Shown here piece by piece: positions 26,468 through 35,508 of a stretch of DNA of 64,000 nucleotides; positions within the stretch are counted from its first letter, which is position 1, and every line of letters starts with the position of its first letter. The DNA is from Caulobacter mirabilis. Its GTDB lineage: Bacteria > Pseudomonadota > Alphaproteobacteria > Caulobacterales > Caulobacteraceae. The DNA lies in contig NZ_CP024201.1 in assembly GCF_002749615.1 (NCBI RefSeq), positions 4,513,266-4,577,265 of the forward strand, in the 5' to 3' direction. The notes under the pieces are model-generated. The model saw only the letters and a list, made by a program, of their open reading frames with translations, was not told the DNA's origin and ran no database searches. The translations under genes and the position numbers were made by a program.

Positions 26468-27088
26468 TCAGGCCATGCCCAGAGCCTCGCTCGCCTTGCG
26501 GAAGATGAGCAGCGCGGCGTGACCGCCGATGATCAGCAGACCCGCGCTGATCCCGGTGATGAGGAACCCCAGCACCGCCAGCAACCCGTCCCGCTGGACG
26601 AGCGAAAGGCCGAACGCCGCGATCGCCGCGGCCGGCGGCATGTTGCCGAGAAAGATCGGCAGCGAGAGCACGACGGCCAGCAGGAAGCAGGTCAATCCGA
26701 TCACCCGGTCGCCGATCGGGCCGAACATGAAGCCAAGCCTCGGGCGCGACACCTTCTCGACCCGTTCCAGGACCGGGATGATCCGCTCGAACGCCTTGGC
26801 GAACGTGGCGCGGGGCATGGCGCGGGAGTCCACGAACTTCGGCAGCCAGGGGCTGCGGATCCCCACCGCGATCTGCGGCGTGATCACCAGCAGCGGGATC
26901 GCCAGGAAGGTCGAGGAGCCCGGCGGCAACGGCAGCCAGTTTGGCGCCGAGAAGAAGAACAGCAGCGCCCCGAACGCCCGGGGCCCGAACCGATGCACGA
27001 CCTCGCCGACCGTCACGACCGGATCGGGATCGTCGCAGATCTCACGGAGGATGGACGACAGCGTCTGCCGCTTCTCGATGGGTGTCAT
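26468..27088 (-). CDS. exoD: ExoD family protein (exopolysaccharide synthesis)
   Basis: 206 aa integral membrane protein with ExoD family features: the N-terminal VGEVVHRFGPRAFGALLFFF and PNWLPLPPGSSTFLAIPLL, and several hydrophobic segments (about 43-80, 130-150, 155-200). ExoD was found in Sinorhizobium as needed for normal exopolysaccharide and alkali tolerance; its molecular role is unknown. It lies between rpoN (35 bp) and hpf on the same strand, inside a cluster that is usually rpoN-hpf-ptsN. Confidence 0.85.
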   Translation of the reverse strand: MTPIEKRQTLSSILREICDDPDPVVTVGEVVHRFGPRAFGALLFFFSAPNWLPLPPGSSTFLAIPLLVITPQIAVGIRSPWLPKFVDSRAMPRATFAKAFERIIPVLERVEKVSRPRLGFMFGPIGDRVIGLTCFLLAVVLSLPIFLGNMPPAAAIAAFGLSLVQRDGLLAVLGFLITGISAGLLIIGGHAALLIFRKASEALGMA

Positions 27089-27123
27089 TCAGGGCTCCGA
27101 CGCCCAGTGAAACACAGAACGCT

Positions 27124-28620
27124 TCAGACCGCTGCGCGCAGCATCCGACGACGCTCGACCGACGATGGAATCCGCATCGCCTCGCGGTACTTGGCGACGG
27201 TGCGGCGGGCGATGTCGACGCCGGCCTCCTTGAGAATGTCGACGATGGCGTCGTCCGAATGGACGTCGGCCTCGGCCCGCTCGGCGTCGATCAGCTGGCG
27301 GATGCGATGCCGCACGCTCTCCGCCGAATGGGCCTCCCCGCCGGCCGACGAGGCGATCGCCGAGGTGAAGAAGAATTTCATCTCGAACAGGCCGCGCGGC
27401 GTGGCGATGTACTTGTTCGAGGTGACCCGGCTGACCGTGCTCTCGTGCATGCCGATGGCGTCGGCGACGGTCTTGAGGTTCAGCGGGCGCAGGTGCTCGA
27501 CGCCGAAGGCCAGGAAACCGTCCTGCTGGCGAACGATCTCGCTGGCCACCTTCAGGATGGTGCGGGCCCGCTGATCCAGGCTCTTCACCAGCCAGTTGGC
27601 GTTGGCCAGGCAGTCGGACACGAAGGTCTTGTCGGCGTCGCTGCGCGCGCCGCCGGCGATCCGGGCGTGATACCGCTTGTCGACCAGCACCCTGGGCAGG
27701 GTGTCGGTGTTGAGTTCGACATGCCAAAGCCCGCCCGCGCCCTCGCGGACGAAGACGTCGGGCGACACCGGCTGCGAGGGCTCGCCGCCGAACGCCGCGC
27801 CGGGGCGGGGCGTCAGGGCTTTCAGCTCGCCGATCATGTCGCGCAGGTCGTCGTCGTCCACGCCGCAGACCTTGCGCAGGCCGGCCATGTCGCGACGGGC
27901 GAGCAGGTCGAGGTGATCCAGCAGCGCCGCCATGGCGGGGTCGAGGCGGTTGCGCTCCCTGAGCTGCAGCGCCAGGCATTCACGGACATCGCGCGCCATG
28001 ACGCCGGTCGGCTCGAAGCCCTGCAGCACCGTCAGGACCCGCTCGACCAGATCCATCCCGCAACCGAGGCGTTCGGCGATCTCGAACAGATCAGCGCGCA
28101 GGTAGCCGCCATCGTCGGCGGCGTCGATGAGCACGGCGGCGACCGCGCGCTCGGGGTCGCTCAGCCGGGCGACCGCGAGTTGATCGTGCAGATGTTCTGA
28201 GAGGGTCTTCTCACGCGATAGCCGCCCCTCCAGGTCATCCTCGCCGTCGAACCCGCCCCCGGCGCCGGTGCGCGACCAGTCGATCTGACCGCCGGCCTGG
28301 GCCGGTTCGTCGCCGCCGTCACGGGTCGCGCGCTCGCCGGGAGACAGATCGTCGGGCGTCGCGTCCAGCTCGGCCGCGGCGGCATGGTCGGGCGTCGAAT
28401 CGAGGGCGTACTCGGCCGCTTCCGGCGGCGCGGCGTCGGGAGCCTCGGCTTCCGCCTCGCGATCGTCGCGCTGGAGCAGCGGATTGCGCTCAAGCTCGGC
28501 GTCGACATAGGCCTCGAGCTCGAGGTTGGTCAGTTGCAGCAGCTTGATCGCCTGCTGCAGCTGCGGCGTGATGACCAGTCCCTGGCCTTGCCGAAGCTCA
28601 AGTCTTGGCCCGAGCGCCAC
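27124..28620 (-). CDS. rpoN: RNA polymerase sigma-54 factor
   Basis: 498 aa. The glutamine-rich activator-interacting N-terminus (QGQGLVITPQLQQAIKLLQL) is followed by an acidic linker (about 50-120), a core-binding region and the C-terminal DNA-binding part with the RpoN box ARRTVAKYRE. Sigma-54 directs transcription from -24/-12 promoters with an AAA+ activator; in Caulobacter it controls flagellar, stalk and nitrogen genes. It lies 115 bp downstream of lptB, with no promoter motif convincing enough to list. Confidence 0.96.
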   Translation of the reverse strand: MALGPRLELRQGQGLVITPQLQQAIKLLQLTNLELEAYVDAELERNPLLQRDDREAEAEAPDAAPPEAAEYALDSTPDHAAAAELDATPDDLSPGERATRDGGDEPAQAGGQIDWSRTGAGGGFDGEDDLEGRLSREKTLSEHLHDQLAVARLSDPERAVAAVLIDAADDGGYLRADLFEIAERLGCGMDLVERVLTVLQGFEPTGVMARDVRECLALQLRERNRLDPAMAALLDHLDLLARRDMAGLRKVCGVDDDDLRDMIGELKALTPRPGAAFGGEPSQPVSPDVFVREGAGGLWHVELNTDTLPRVLVDKRYHARIAGGARSDADKTFVSDCLANANWLVKSLDQRARTILKVASEIVRQQDGFLAFGVEHLRPLNLKTVADAIGMHESTVSRVTSNKYIATPRGLFEMKFFFTSAIASSAGGEAHSAESVRHRIRQLIDAERAEADVHSDDAIVDILKEAGVDIARRTVAKYREAMRIPSSVERRRMLRAAV

Positions 28621-28735
28621 GCCTCTCTCCCGCCCCCTTGCGAAATCGTAGGGAGGCAGGATCGGCGCTGAAGGTTAACGCCGCCCTTAAGTGGCCCCCT
28701 TCTTGCATCACGCGGCGCCCCTCGGACGCCGGCGG

Positions 28736-29482
28736 CTAGTTGAAGCGGTCGCCCAGATAGACCCGGCGCACGTCCGGGTTGTCGACGATCTCTTGCGGCG
28801 CCCCCTCGAAGAGCACCTCGCCGGCATGGATGATCGAGGCCCGGTCGATGATGTCGAGCGTCTCGCGCACATTGTGGTCGGTGATCAGGATCCCGATGCC
28901 GCGCCCCTTCAGGTAGCCGATCACCTCGCGGATGTCGGCGATCGCCAGAGGGTCAATGCCCGCGAACGGTTCGTCGAGCAGCATGAAGCTGGGCTCGCTG
29001 GCCAGGGCCCGGGCGATTTCGACCCGCCGCCGTTCGCCGCCCGACAGCGACACCGCCGGCGAGGCCTTCAGGTGCGCGATGCGCAGCTCATCCAGCAGGG
29101 CCAGGGTCGTCTCGCGCGCCTTGAAGGAATCCTTCTCGCGCATCTCAACAACAGCGAGGACGTTTTCCTCGACCGTCATGCCGCGGAAGATCGAGGCTTC
29201 CTGCGGCAGGTAGCCGACCCCCATCCGCGCCCGCTGGTACATGGGCAGGGTGGTGATGTCCCGTCCGTCCAGGATGATCGAGCCCTGGTCGACGGGGATC
29301 AGCCCGGTGATCATGTAGAAGCAGGTGGTCTTGCCGGCGCCGTTGGGCCCCAGCAGGCCGGCGACCTCGCCGCGGGCCAGCTTCAGGCTCACGCCGCGGA
29401 CGACCTGGCGCTCGCCGAACGCCTTGGTCAGACGAGTGACGACGAGCCCTTCGCCCGCTCCCTGTTCGGACGCGGTCGACAC
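28736..29482 (-). CDS. lptB: LPS export ABC transporter ATP-binding protein LptB
   Basis: 248 aa ABC ATPase. Walker A GPNGAGKTT, signature LSGGERRRVEIARAL and Walker B FMLLDEPFAGIDP are all intact, and the sequence YLPQEASIFRGMTVEENV is characteristic of LptB. It powers LPS extraction from the inner membrane with LptFG and LptC. It starts with GTG at 29482, next to the lptA stop (TAA at 29483), and continues the rnd-lptC-lptA-lptB series. Confidence 0.96.
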   Translation of the reverse strand: MSTASEQGAGEGLVVTRLTKAFGERQVVRGVSLKLARGEVAGLLGPNGAGKTTCFYMITGLIPVDQGSIILDGRDITTLPMYQRARMGVGYLPQEASIFRGMTVEENVLAVVEMREKDSFKARETTLALLDELRIAHLKASPAVSLSGGERRRVEIARALASEPSFMLLDEPFAGIDPLAIADIREVIGYLKGRGIGILITDHNVRETLDIIDRASIIHAGEVLFEGAPQEIVDNPDVRRVYLGDRFN

Positions 29483-30025
29483 TTAGCGTTTGCCTTGCTC
29501 GTTCGGGTAGAAGACGCCGCGAACCCGGCCAGGCTTGTTCCGCCCCTTGGCCGCGGACGTCATGTTCGCTTCGCCGGTGCCGGTGTTGATCACCATCCGG
29601 TCGCCGCGCACGACGCTCTTGCCCTGCACAACAATGACGTTGCCGGTCAGGACGATGGTCTGGTTCCCGAAGGTGTAGACGGCGTCGTCCGCCCGGACCG
29701 TGCGCTCGGGCGTGACGAAGTAGACTTGGCCGTTGGCCTCCATGCGATCGCTCGTGCCGCAGCTGTCGCCGCTCTTGCGCGCGAACAGCTTGACGGTGTC
29801 GGCGCGCAGGCGGGTGGCGGCCTGCAGGGCTTCGACGGCGCCGCTCCAGGTCGTCTGGCACTGGCTCTGGACCGTGACCGACGAGTCCGCGGTGATGTCG
29901 ATCGGCGCCCGGGGGTCAAGCTGGGCTGAAGCCGGGCCGGCCGCCAGAGCCAATCCCGCCGTCGCGGCGACCGCGAGCCCAAGTTTCGTACCGGCGCTTC
30001 TCATGCGCGCTCCCCAGATGATCAT
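29483..30025 (-). CDS. lptA: LPS transport periplasmic protein LptA
   Basis: 180 aa. A signal peptide starting at the second methionine (MRSAGTKLGLAVAATAGLAL, cleavage near ASA-QLD) and an OstA/LptA beta-jellyroll pattern (ITADSSVTVQSQCQTTWSG, then ANGQVYFVTPERTVRADDAV). LptA forms the periplasmic bridge that carries LPS to LptDE. The ATG at 30025 is 9 bp after lptC; the ATG at 30004 gives a more normal signal peptide. Two cysteines occur in the mature part. Confidence 0.92.
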   Translation of the reverse strand: MIIWGARMRSAGTKLGLAVAATAGLALAAGPASAQLDPRAPIDITADSSVTVQSQCQTTWSGAVEALQAATRLRADTVKLFARKSGDSCGTSDRMEANGQVYFVTPERTVRADDAVYTFGNQTIVLTGNVIVVQGKSVVRGDRMVINTGTGEANMTSAAKGRNKPGRVRGVFYPNEQGKR

Positions 30026-30034
30026 GCGCCTGTC

Positions 30035-30658
30035 TTATTCCGGATTGACCCGCGTGCGAACCCTGCCGCGAAACTCGACACGGTCGCCCTTGTCCTTGAC
30101 GGTGTAGCTGTCAGCCGCCACTCGGCCGACGGGGCCGTCGCTCTCGATCCCGCGCTGGCCGACGGCCTGGCCGGTGCGGGTGTCGATGATGGTGTCGTTG
30201 GTGGCCACGCGATTGCCGGCGCCGTCATCGATCCGAACGTCGCCGGTCAACCGCAGCAGCTGGGTCTTCTCGTCGTAAGACCCCTCGCGCGCCATGATCC
30301 GGCGCGGCATGGGCGTTTCCGCGCCGACCACCATGATCGGCTCGCGGAGGGCCACCTGGCCTGGCGCGCGCTCGTCGCGTACAGCCTGTTCGGCCCCGAT
30401 CAGGAAGCTTCGTCCGTCCTCGAGACGGCCTTGGAAACGGGCGCCGACCATGCGGATCACCGGGTCGTCGGACTTCACCGGCTTGGGCGCCTTCAAGGTG
30501 CTGGCCGCGACCATGCCGACCAGAACCAGCGCGATCACGCCCATCGCCGCCGGCAGCCCCATCCGCAGACCGCGGATCAGCCGCTCCCGCCGCCGCCAGC
30601 GCGCGAACGCGGCGTCGCGGTCGATCGGCGCTGAGAGGGGGTGGGCGGCTTCGGTCAA
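30035..30658 (-). CDS. lptC: LPS export system protein LptC
   Basis: 207 aa bitopic inner-membrane protein with one transmembrane helix at about residues 34-53 and a periplasmic beta-jellyroll (RMVGARFQGRLEDGRSFLIG, LLRLTGDVRIDDGAGNRVAT). LptC passes LPS from LptBFG to LptA. It starts with TTG at 30658, 3 bp after the rnd stop, and precedes lptA by 9 bp. Sequence is variable in the family, so the call leans on operon position. Confidence 0.9.
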   Translation of the reverse strand: MTEAAHPLSAPIDRDAAFARWRRRERLIRGLRMGLPAAMGVIALVLVGMVAASTLKAPKPVKSDDPVIRMVGARFQGRLEDGRSFLIGAEQAVRDERAPGQVALREPIMVVGAETPMPRRIMAREGSYDEKTQLLRLTGDVRIDDGAGNRVATNDTIIDTRTGQAVGQRGIESDGPVGRVAADSYTVKDKGDRVEFRGRVRTRVNPE

Positions 30659-30661
30659 GGG

Positions 30662-31279
30662 TCAGCTATGGGCGAAGATGTCGACCTCTTCCCAGCCGGC
30701 GAGATCCAATCGCGCACGGACGGGCAGGAAGTCGAAGGCGGCCTGGGCCAAGGCTTGGCGGTTCTCGCGGATCAGCATCGCCTCCAGCTTGGCCTTGACG
30801 CCATGGAGGTGCAGCACATCCGAGGCGGCGTAGGCCAACTGCTCCGGCGACAGGGATGCGGCGCCCCAGTCGGAACTCTGCTGCGCCTTGCTGAGATCGA
30901 CGCCCAGCAACTCTTTCACCACGTCCTTCAGGCCATGGCGGTCCGTGTAGGTGCGGGCGAGTTTCGAGGCGATCTTGGTGCACCAGACAGGGTTGGTCTC
31001 GACCCCCAGATGGCGTTCGAACATCGCGATATCAAACCGGCCGAAGTGAAAAATCTTCAGCACCGACGGATCGGTCAGCAAGGCCTTGAGGTTCGGGCAG
31101 TCGTAGTCCGGGCGATTGAGGCGGACGACGTGGGCGTCGCCGTCGCCGGCCGAGATCTGCACGACGCACAGCGGATCGCGCGTCAGGCTCAGACCCATGG
31201 TCTCCGAATCGACCGCGACCGAGGCCGCTCCCGCGAACAGCCCGGCGGGAATGTCGCCTTCATGCAGATGGTTGGCCAC
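30662..31279 (-). CDS. rnd: DEDDy-type 3'-5' exonuclease, short ribonuclease D family
   Basis: 205 aa, only the catalytic domain, without HRDC domains. The acidic residues are D24 and E26 in AVDSETMGL, an aspartate in HFGRFDIAMF, and YAASD near the C-terminus. The family trims tRNA and other RNA 3' ends. GTG at 31279 has AAGGAG 10 bases upstream and the alphaproteobacterial start (MANHLHEGDIP); the frame extends to 31456 but that extension does not look like the family. First gene of the rnd-lptC-lptA-lptB-rpoN run. Confidence 0.9.
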   Translation of the reverse strand: MANHLHEGDIPAGLFAGAASVAVDSETMGLSLTRDPLCVVQISAGDGDAHVVRLNRPDYDCPNLKALLTDPSVLKIFHFGRFDIAMFERHLGVETNPVWCTKIASKLARTYTDRHGLKDVVKELLGVDLSKAQQSSDWGAASLSPEQLAYAASDVLHLHGVKAKLEAMLIRENRQALAQAAFDFLPVRARLDLAGWEEVDIFAHS

Positions 31280-31413
31280 GTCCGGACCGCTCCTTCGTCT
31301 TACGCCACAGTCGATTGAAGAACCGGGGGCGCTCGCGGAGCGTCCGCGGCGTCTGGCGCGCTTCATCGCGCCGTTGTCCTTCCAAGCCCGACACATACTC
31401 CAGCCCGGCCACA

Positions 31414-31438
31414 GGTCCAGCGCAACTGGGCCTTTTTT
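31414..31438 (+). terminator. orphan intrinsic terminator on the plus strand
   Basis: Stem GGTCCAG / CTGGGCC (one G-U) with loop CGCAA, followed by TTTTTT. No plus-strand gene ends here. The 329-bp gap 31280-31608 holds two more foldbacks just upstream (31328-31345 and GGCGCG / CGCGCC at 31355-31372), so a small RNA ending here is possible. I see no convincing ORF in the gap. Confidence 0.5.
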
Positions 31439-31608
31439 CTGGCGAATTCCCGCCATCCGGCGCTGAATGAACGATGTTTAATGCTCGTCGCCGAGTTCAT
31501 GCGTCCGCGCATAGCCATCGCCAGGCATGACAATGATGCAGGGTTTGGCAGATACTGGATCCGGCGACTTGATCGCTGGTCGGCATCACCGCTTCCTAGA
31601 AGGAAGGG

Positions 31609-31695
<87 letters not shown>

Positions 31696-31735
31696 CCGCC
31701 TGCGACCGGGAAGCCCGACCGCCGCGAAGGCGTGC

Positions 31736-31764
31736 CTCATAGGGCGCCCGGATCGGGCCGTCAA
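31736..31764 (-). promoter_or_regulatory. promoter of tRNA-Leu
   Basis: On the minus strand TTGACG (31759-31764) and TATGAG (31736-31741) are separated by exactly 17 bases. The tRNA 5' end lies 40 bases downstream of the -10, a normal leader length. The spacer is GC-rich, as in other tRNA promoters of GC-rich alphaproteobacteria. Confidence 0.65.
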
Positions 31765-31839
31765 CGGCGCATTGCACCTGACGTGCACATCCTCTATCGG
31801 GGCGCATACCCGTAAGGAATTTGTAGAGGCGCCGGCATC

Positions 31840-32811
31840 ATGCGTGGGCTCGTCACCGTCTTTGGAGGAACCGGCTTCGTGGGCCGGCAGGTCGTGCGGT
31901 CGCTCGCCCGTCAGGGTTGGCGCGTGCGAGTCGCCGCCCGGAACGTCGGTCGCGGCTATCGCCTGCGCATGCTGGGCGACGTCGGGCAGATCGAGGTGGT
32001 CCAGGCCAATGTTCGCAACGCCGCGTCGGTGGCGCGCGCGTTGGACGGCGCCGAAGCCTGCGTGAACCTGGTCGGCATCCTGTACGAGACCGGCCGCCAG
32101 CGCTTCCAGTCGATCCACGCCATGGGCGCCAAGCTGGTCGCGGAGACGGCCGCCCGGCAGGGAATCACCAACTTCGTCCAGATGTCGGCGCTGGGCGCCG
32201 ACGCCGATTCGCCGTCGAAGTATGCGCGGACCAAGGCGATGGGCGAGACCGCCGTTCGCGAAAGCCTGCCCTCGGCGATCATCATCCGCCCGTCGGTCGT
32301 GTTCGGGCAGGAAGACGGCCTCTACAACAAGTTCGCCGCCCTCTCGACGTTCAGCCCCGCCCTGCCGCTGGTCGGCGGCGGCGAGACCCGCTTCCAACCG
32401 GTCTACGTCGGCGACGTCGCCGCGGCCGTGGCGAAGGCCCTGAGCCTGCCGGAAGCCGCCGGCCAGACCTACGAGCTGGGCGGTCCGGCGACCTACAGCT
32501 TCCGCGAGATGATGGAGTTCGTCCTGCGCGAGACCGGCCGCAGTCGCGTACTGCTGCCGCTGCCCTGGTTCGCGGCCAAGCTGGTCGGCCAGGTCGGCGA
32601 CGTCCAGGCGGCGGTCCTGGGCGTGATCGCGCCGGTGCTGACCTCGGATCAGGTCGAACTGCTGCGCGCCGACAACGTGGTGTCCGGCCAGGCTCCGGGC
32701 CTCGCCGAACTGGGCGTCGAGGCCAAGACGGTGGAGGCGATCGCGCCGGCCTATCTCTATCGCTATCGCAAGGGCGGTCAGTACGCCGCCACGCCGGAAG
32801 GCGCCTTCTAG
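31840..32811 (+). CDS. NDUFA9-like NAD(P)-binding protein (complex I accessory-subunit family)
   Basis: 323 aa extended-SDR protein. The nucleotide-binding loop is VFGGTGFVGRQVVRSL (residues 7-22), with SALGADADSPSKYARTKAMG containing a YxxxK-like pair (Y and K of the SDR family). This alphaproteobacterial family is related to the mitochondrial NDUFA9 accessory subunit of complex I and to ubiquinone-associated reductases; its bacterial role is not firmly established. It stands alone between tRNA-Leu and a terminator, upstream of convergent uppP. The start at ATG 31840 has no clear Shine-Dalgarno. Confidence 0.85.
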   Translation: MRGLVTVFGGTGFVGRQVVRSLARQGWRVRVAARNVGRGYRLRMLGDVGQIEVVQANVRNAASVARALDGAEACVNLVGILYETGRQRFQSIHAMGAKLVAETAARQGITNFVQMSALGADADSPSKYARTKAMGETAVRESLPSAIIIRPSVVFGQEDGLYNKFAALSTFSPALPLVGGGETRFQPVYVGDVAAAVAKALSLPEAAGQTYELGGPATYSFREMMEFVLRETGRSRVLLPLPWFAAKLVGQVGDVQAAVLGVIAPVLTSDQVELLRADNVVSGQAPGLAELGVEAKTVEAIAPAYLYRYRKGGQYAATPEGAF

Positions 32812-32838
32812 GGCGACCTTTCCGAACCGGAGACATGA

Positions 32839-32869
32839 AGCCCGGTCAGATCGCCTGACCGGGCTTTTT
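32839..32869 (+). terminator. intrinsic terminator of the NDUFA9-like gene
   Basis: Perfect 11-bp stem AGCCCGGTCAG / CTGACCGGGCT with loop ATCGC, followed by TTTT. It lies 27 bases after the stop and just before the convergent uppP stop. Confidence 0.88.
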
Positions 32870-32874
32870 GCTGC

Positions 32875-33678
32875 CTAGCGCGTATAGATGATCGCCAGGC
32901 CGGCGACGCCGACGACGATCCGCCACCAGCCGAACGGCGACAGGCCGCGCTTGGACACGAAGTCCAGCAGCACCTTCACCACGATCAGGCCCGACAGGAA
33001 CGACACCAGGAAGCCAAGGCCCAGCACAGGCAGGTGATCGCCGACCATCAGCGCGTCGCGGCTCTCCCAGGCGTCCTTCGCGAAGGCGCCGATCATGGTG
33101 GGGATGGCCAGGAAGAAGCTGAACTCCGCCGCCGCTCGCTTGTCGACGCCCAGCAGGACGCCGCCGACAATGGTGGCGCCCGAACGGGACACTCCGGGAA
33201 TCATCGACAGGCACTGGATCAGGCCCACGCCCAGCGAGGTCGTCAGCGGCAGCTTCATGGCGTCGTCGAAACGCGGCTTGGGGCTCCAACGATCGAGCGC
33301 CAGCAGAACGAAGCCGCCGATCACCAGCGACCAGCAGATGATCTCCGGGCTGGTGAACAGCACCTGCTTGATGAAGTCATAGATCAGCACCCCCATCACC
33401 ACCGCCGGGAAGAAGGCGATCAGGACGCTGAACGCGAAACGCCGCGCGGAAGGATCCGTCGGCAGGCCGATCAGAACCTTCCACAGGCGCGAGAAGTAGA
33501 GCGCGACCACCGCCAGGATCGCGCCCAGCTGGATCAGCACGATGAAGCTGTCCCAGAAGGGATCCTTGAGACCCAGGGCGAGCTTGGTGAGCAGCAGATG
33601 GCCGGTCGAGGACACCGGAATGAACTCCGTAAGCCCCTCGACGAGACCCAGGATGATGGCGGCCAGAAAGTCGTTCAA
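32875..33678 (-). CDS. uppP: undecaprenyl-diphosphatase UppP (BacA)
   Basis: 267 aa polytopic inner-membrane enzyme. The catalytic motif EGLTEFIPVSSTGH is at residues 14-27, and the second motif PGVSRSGATI with the catalytic arginine follows mid-protein. It dephosphorylates undecaprenyl diphosphate to recycle the lipid carrier for peptidoglycan and O-antigen, and it gives bacitracin tolerance. About eight membrane segments are visible. It is divergent from gltD, with a 189-bp gap that holds an inverted repeat. Confidence 0.95.
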   Translation of the reverse strand: MNDFLAAIILGLVEGLTEFIPVSSTGHLLLTKLALGLKDPFWDSFIVLIQLGAILAVVALYFSRLWKVLIGLPTDPSARRFAFSVLIAFFPAVVMGVLIYDFIKQVLFTSPEIICWSLVIGGFVLLALDRWSPKPRFDDAMKLPLTTSLGVGLIQCLSMIPGVSRSGATIVGGVLLGVDKRAAAEFSFFLAIPTMIGAFAKDAWESRDALMVGDHLPVLGLGFLVSFLSGLIVVKVLLDFVSKRGLSPFGWWRIVVGVAGLAIIYTR

Positions 33679-33772
33679 AACGTCCCCCGAGGGCTAAGGT
33701 CTATTTTTGGGACCAGTTTAGCGGTCCGCGGCGTGACGATTGCTGCTAACGACTCGCAACAGCCGTGATAGT

Positions 33773-33789
33773 GGTCAATAAAGTTGACC
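33773..33789 (+). promoter_or_regulatory. inverted repeat GGTCAA-N5-TTGACC upstream of gltD
   Basis: Perfect 6-bp arms separated by TAAAG in an otherwise GC-rich gap, about 80 bases before the gltD ATG and 95 bases from the uppP start. The right arm is also a plausible -35 (TTGACC). It may be an operator for the glt genes; no regulator binding site is claimed. Confidence 0.35.
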
Positions 33790-33867
33790 TGTGCATTTTT
33801 CATGCGCTTTCGGCGCCATAGAAGCCGCCTCACGCAATGTTTTTCTTCAAGACGGCGGGAGCGCGGC

Positions 33868-35316
33868 ATGGCCGAGCGGATGCTGAAATTCACGACCATC
33901 GAACGCCGCACTCCGGAGAAGCGCGACGCCGAGGCGCGTGATCGCGACTTCCTTGAAATCTACGCCGACTTCATCGACGCGAAAGCCACGGAGCAGGCCT
34001 CCCGCTGCTCGCAATGCGGCGTCCCCTTCTGCCAGACCCACTGTCCTCTGCACAACAATATCCCCGACTGGCTCCGGATGACCGCCTCGGGCCGTCTGGA
34101 AGAGGCGTATGGCCTTTCTCAGGCGACGAACAACATGCCGGAGATCTGCGGCCGCATCTGCCCGCAGGATCGTCTGTGCGAAGGCAATTGCGTCATAGAG
34201 CAGTCCGGCCATGGGACCGTGACGATCGGCGCCGTTGAGCGCTACCTGTCGGACAGGGCCTGGGAAGAGGGCTGGGTGAAGCCGCTGGCGGTCCAGGCCG
34301 AACGCGGCCAATCGGTCGGCGTCGTCGGGGCCGGCCCCGCCGGCCTGGCCGCCGCCGAGCAGCTGCGCGAGCAGGGCTACGCCGTCACCGTCTATGACCG
34401 CCATGACCGCGCCGGCGGCCTGCTGATCTACGGCATTCCCGGCTTCAAGCTGGAAAAGCACGTCGTCGAGCGCCGCACGCAGCGGCTGGCCGACGGCGGC
34501 GTCGAGTTCAAGCTGGGCTTCGAGGTCGGCCGCGACGCGACGCTGCCGCAGCTGCGCCAACGCCACGACGCCGTGCTGCTGGCCAACGGCGTCTACGGCG
34601 CCCGCGACCTGGAAGTGCCAGGCGGCGGCTCGAAGGGCGTCGTTGCGGCGCTGGACTATCTGATCGCCTCCAACCGCATCGGCCTCGGCGACACCGTGCC
34701 GGCCTACGACTCGGGCGAACTGAACGCCGCGGGCAAGGACGTCGTCGTGATCGGCGGCGGCGACACGGCGATGGACTGCGTCCGGACGGCCGTCCGTCAA
34801 GGCGCGACGTCGGTGACCTGCCTCTACCGGCGGGACAAGGAAAACATGCCCGGCTCGATGCGGGAGGTCGCCAACGCCGAGGAAGAAGGCGTGGTCTTCG
34901 AATGGCTGGCCGCGCCCCGCGCTCTGCTGGGCGACGCCGAGGCGGTCACCGCCGTCCGCGCCGTCCGTATGCGCCTTGGCCCGCCCGACAGTTCCGGCCG
35001 CCGCGCGCCCGAGCCCGTCGACGGCTCGGAATTCGACCTGCCGTCCCAACTGGTGATCAAGGCCCTGGGCTTCGACCCGGAGGACCTGCCGAACACCCTG
35101 GGCGCAGAAGACCTGGGCGTCAGCCGCTGGGGCACGGTCAAGATCGACCGCCGCACCCAGGCCGCCAATCTCGACGGCGTCTTCGCCGCCGGCGACGTCG
35201 CCCGCGGGGCCTCGCTGGTGGTCTGGGCGATCCGCGACGGCCGCGACGCCGCCGTCTCGATCCAGGCTTACCTTCAGACCAAGGCCGAGGCTCCGGCCCT
35301 GGTCGCGGCGGAGTGA
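33868..35316 (+). CDS. gltD: glutamate synthase (NADPH) small subunit
   Basis: 482 aa. Two N-terminal cysteine clusters (CSQCGVPFCQTHCP and CGRICPQDRLCEGNC) hold 4Fe-4S centres. FAD-binding GAGPAGLAAAE and NADPH-binding GGGDTAMDC follow. GltD passes electrons from NADPH to GltB. I chose the ATG at 33868 (MAERMLKFTTIERR) because the usual family start is near; the frame extends to 33784 without a ribosome site. A GGGAG lies upstream. A small ORF and gltB follow, so the order is gltD-gltB, the reverse of E. coli. Confidence 0.95.
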   Translation: MAERMLKFTTIERRTPEKRDAEARDRDFLEIYADFIDAKATEQASRCSQCGVPFCQTHCPLHNNIPDWLRMTASGRLEEAYGLSQATNNMPEICGRICPQDRLCEGNCVIEQSGHGTVTIGAVERYLSDRAWEEGWVKPLAVQAERGQSVGVVGAGPAGLAAAEQLREQGYAVTVYDRHDRAGGLLIYGIPGFKLEKHVVERRTQRLADGGVEFKLGFEVGRDATLPQLRQRHDAVLLANGVYGARDLEVPGGGSKGVVAALDYLIASNRIGLGDTVPAYDSGELNAAGKDVVVIGGGDTAMDCVRTAVRQGATSVTCLYRRDKENMPGSMREVANAEEEGVVFEWLAAPRALLGDAEAVTAVRAVRMRLGPPDSSGRRAPEPVDGSEFDLPSQLVIKALGFDPEDLPNTLGAEDLGVSRWGTVKIDRRTQAANLDGVFAAGDVARGASLVVWAIRDGRDAAVSIQAYLQTKAEAPALVAAE

Positions 35317-35321
35317 CGCCC

Positions 35322-35508
35322 ATGTCGGCGCATCCCAGCCTGAAAGCCCTGTGGAACCTGACTCAGCCCGAAGCCCGCCGCGCCGGCGGCGTCGCCGATC
35401 TGGCGACGATGTTCGGCCTGGGCGGCCGCCCTGTCCCGCACAATTCCCCTTCGTCCAACCCCGCCCGGGGCGACGGCAGACTTCCGACCCTCTCCGGAGA
35501 GGCCACCG

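Noticed and set aside
28675..28690. TTAA-N8-TTAA near rpoN, resembling a CtrA box
   Set aside because: The CtrA consensus needs a 7-base spacer; this one has 8.
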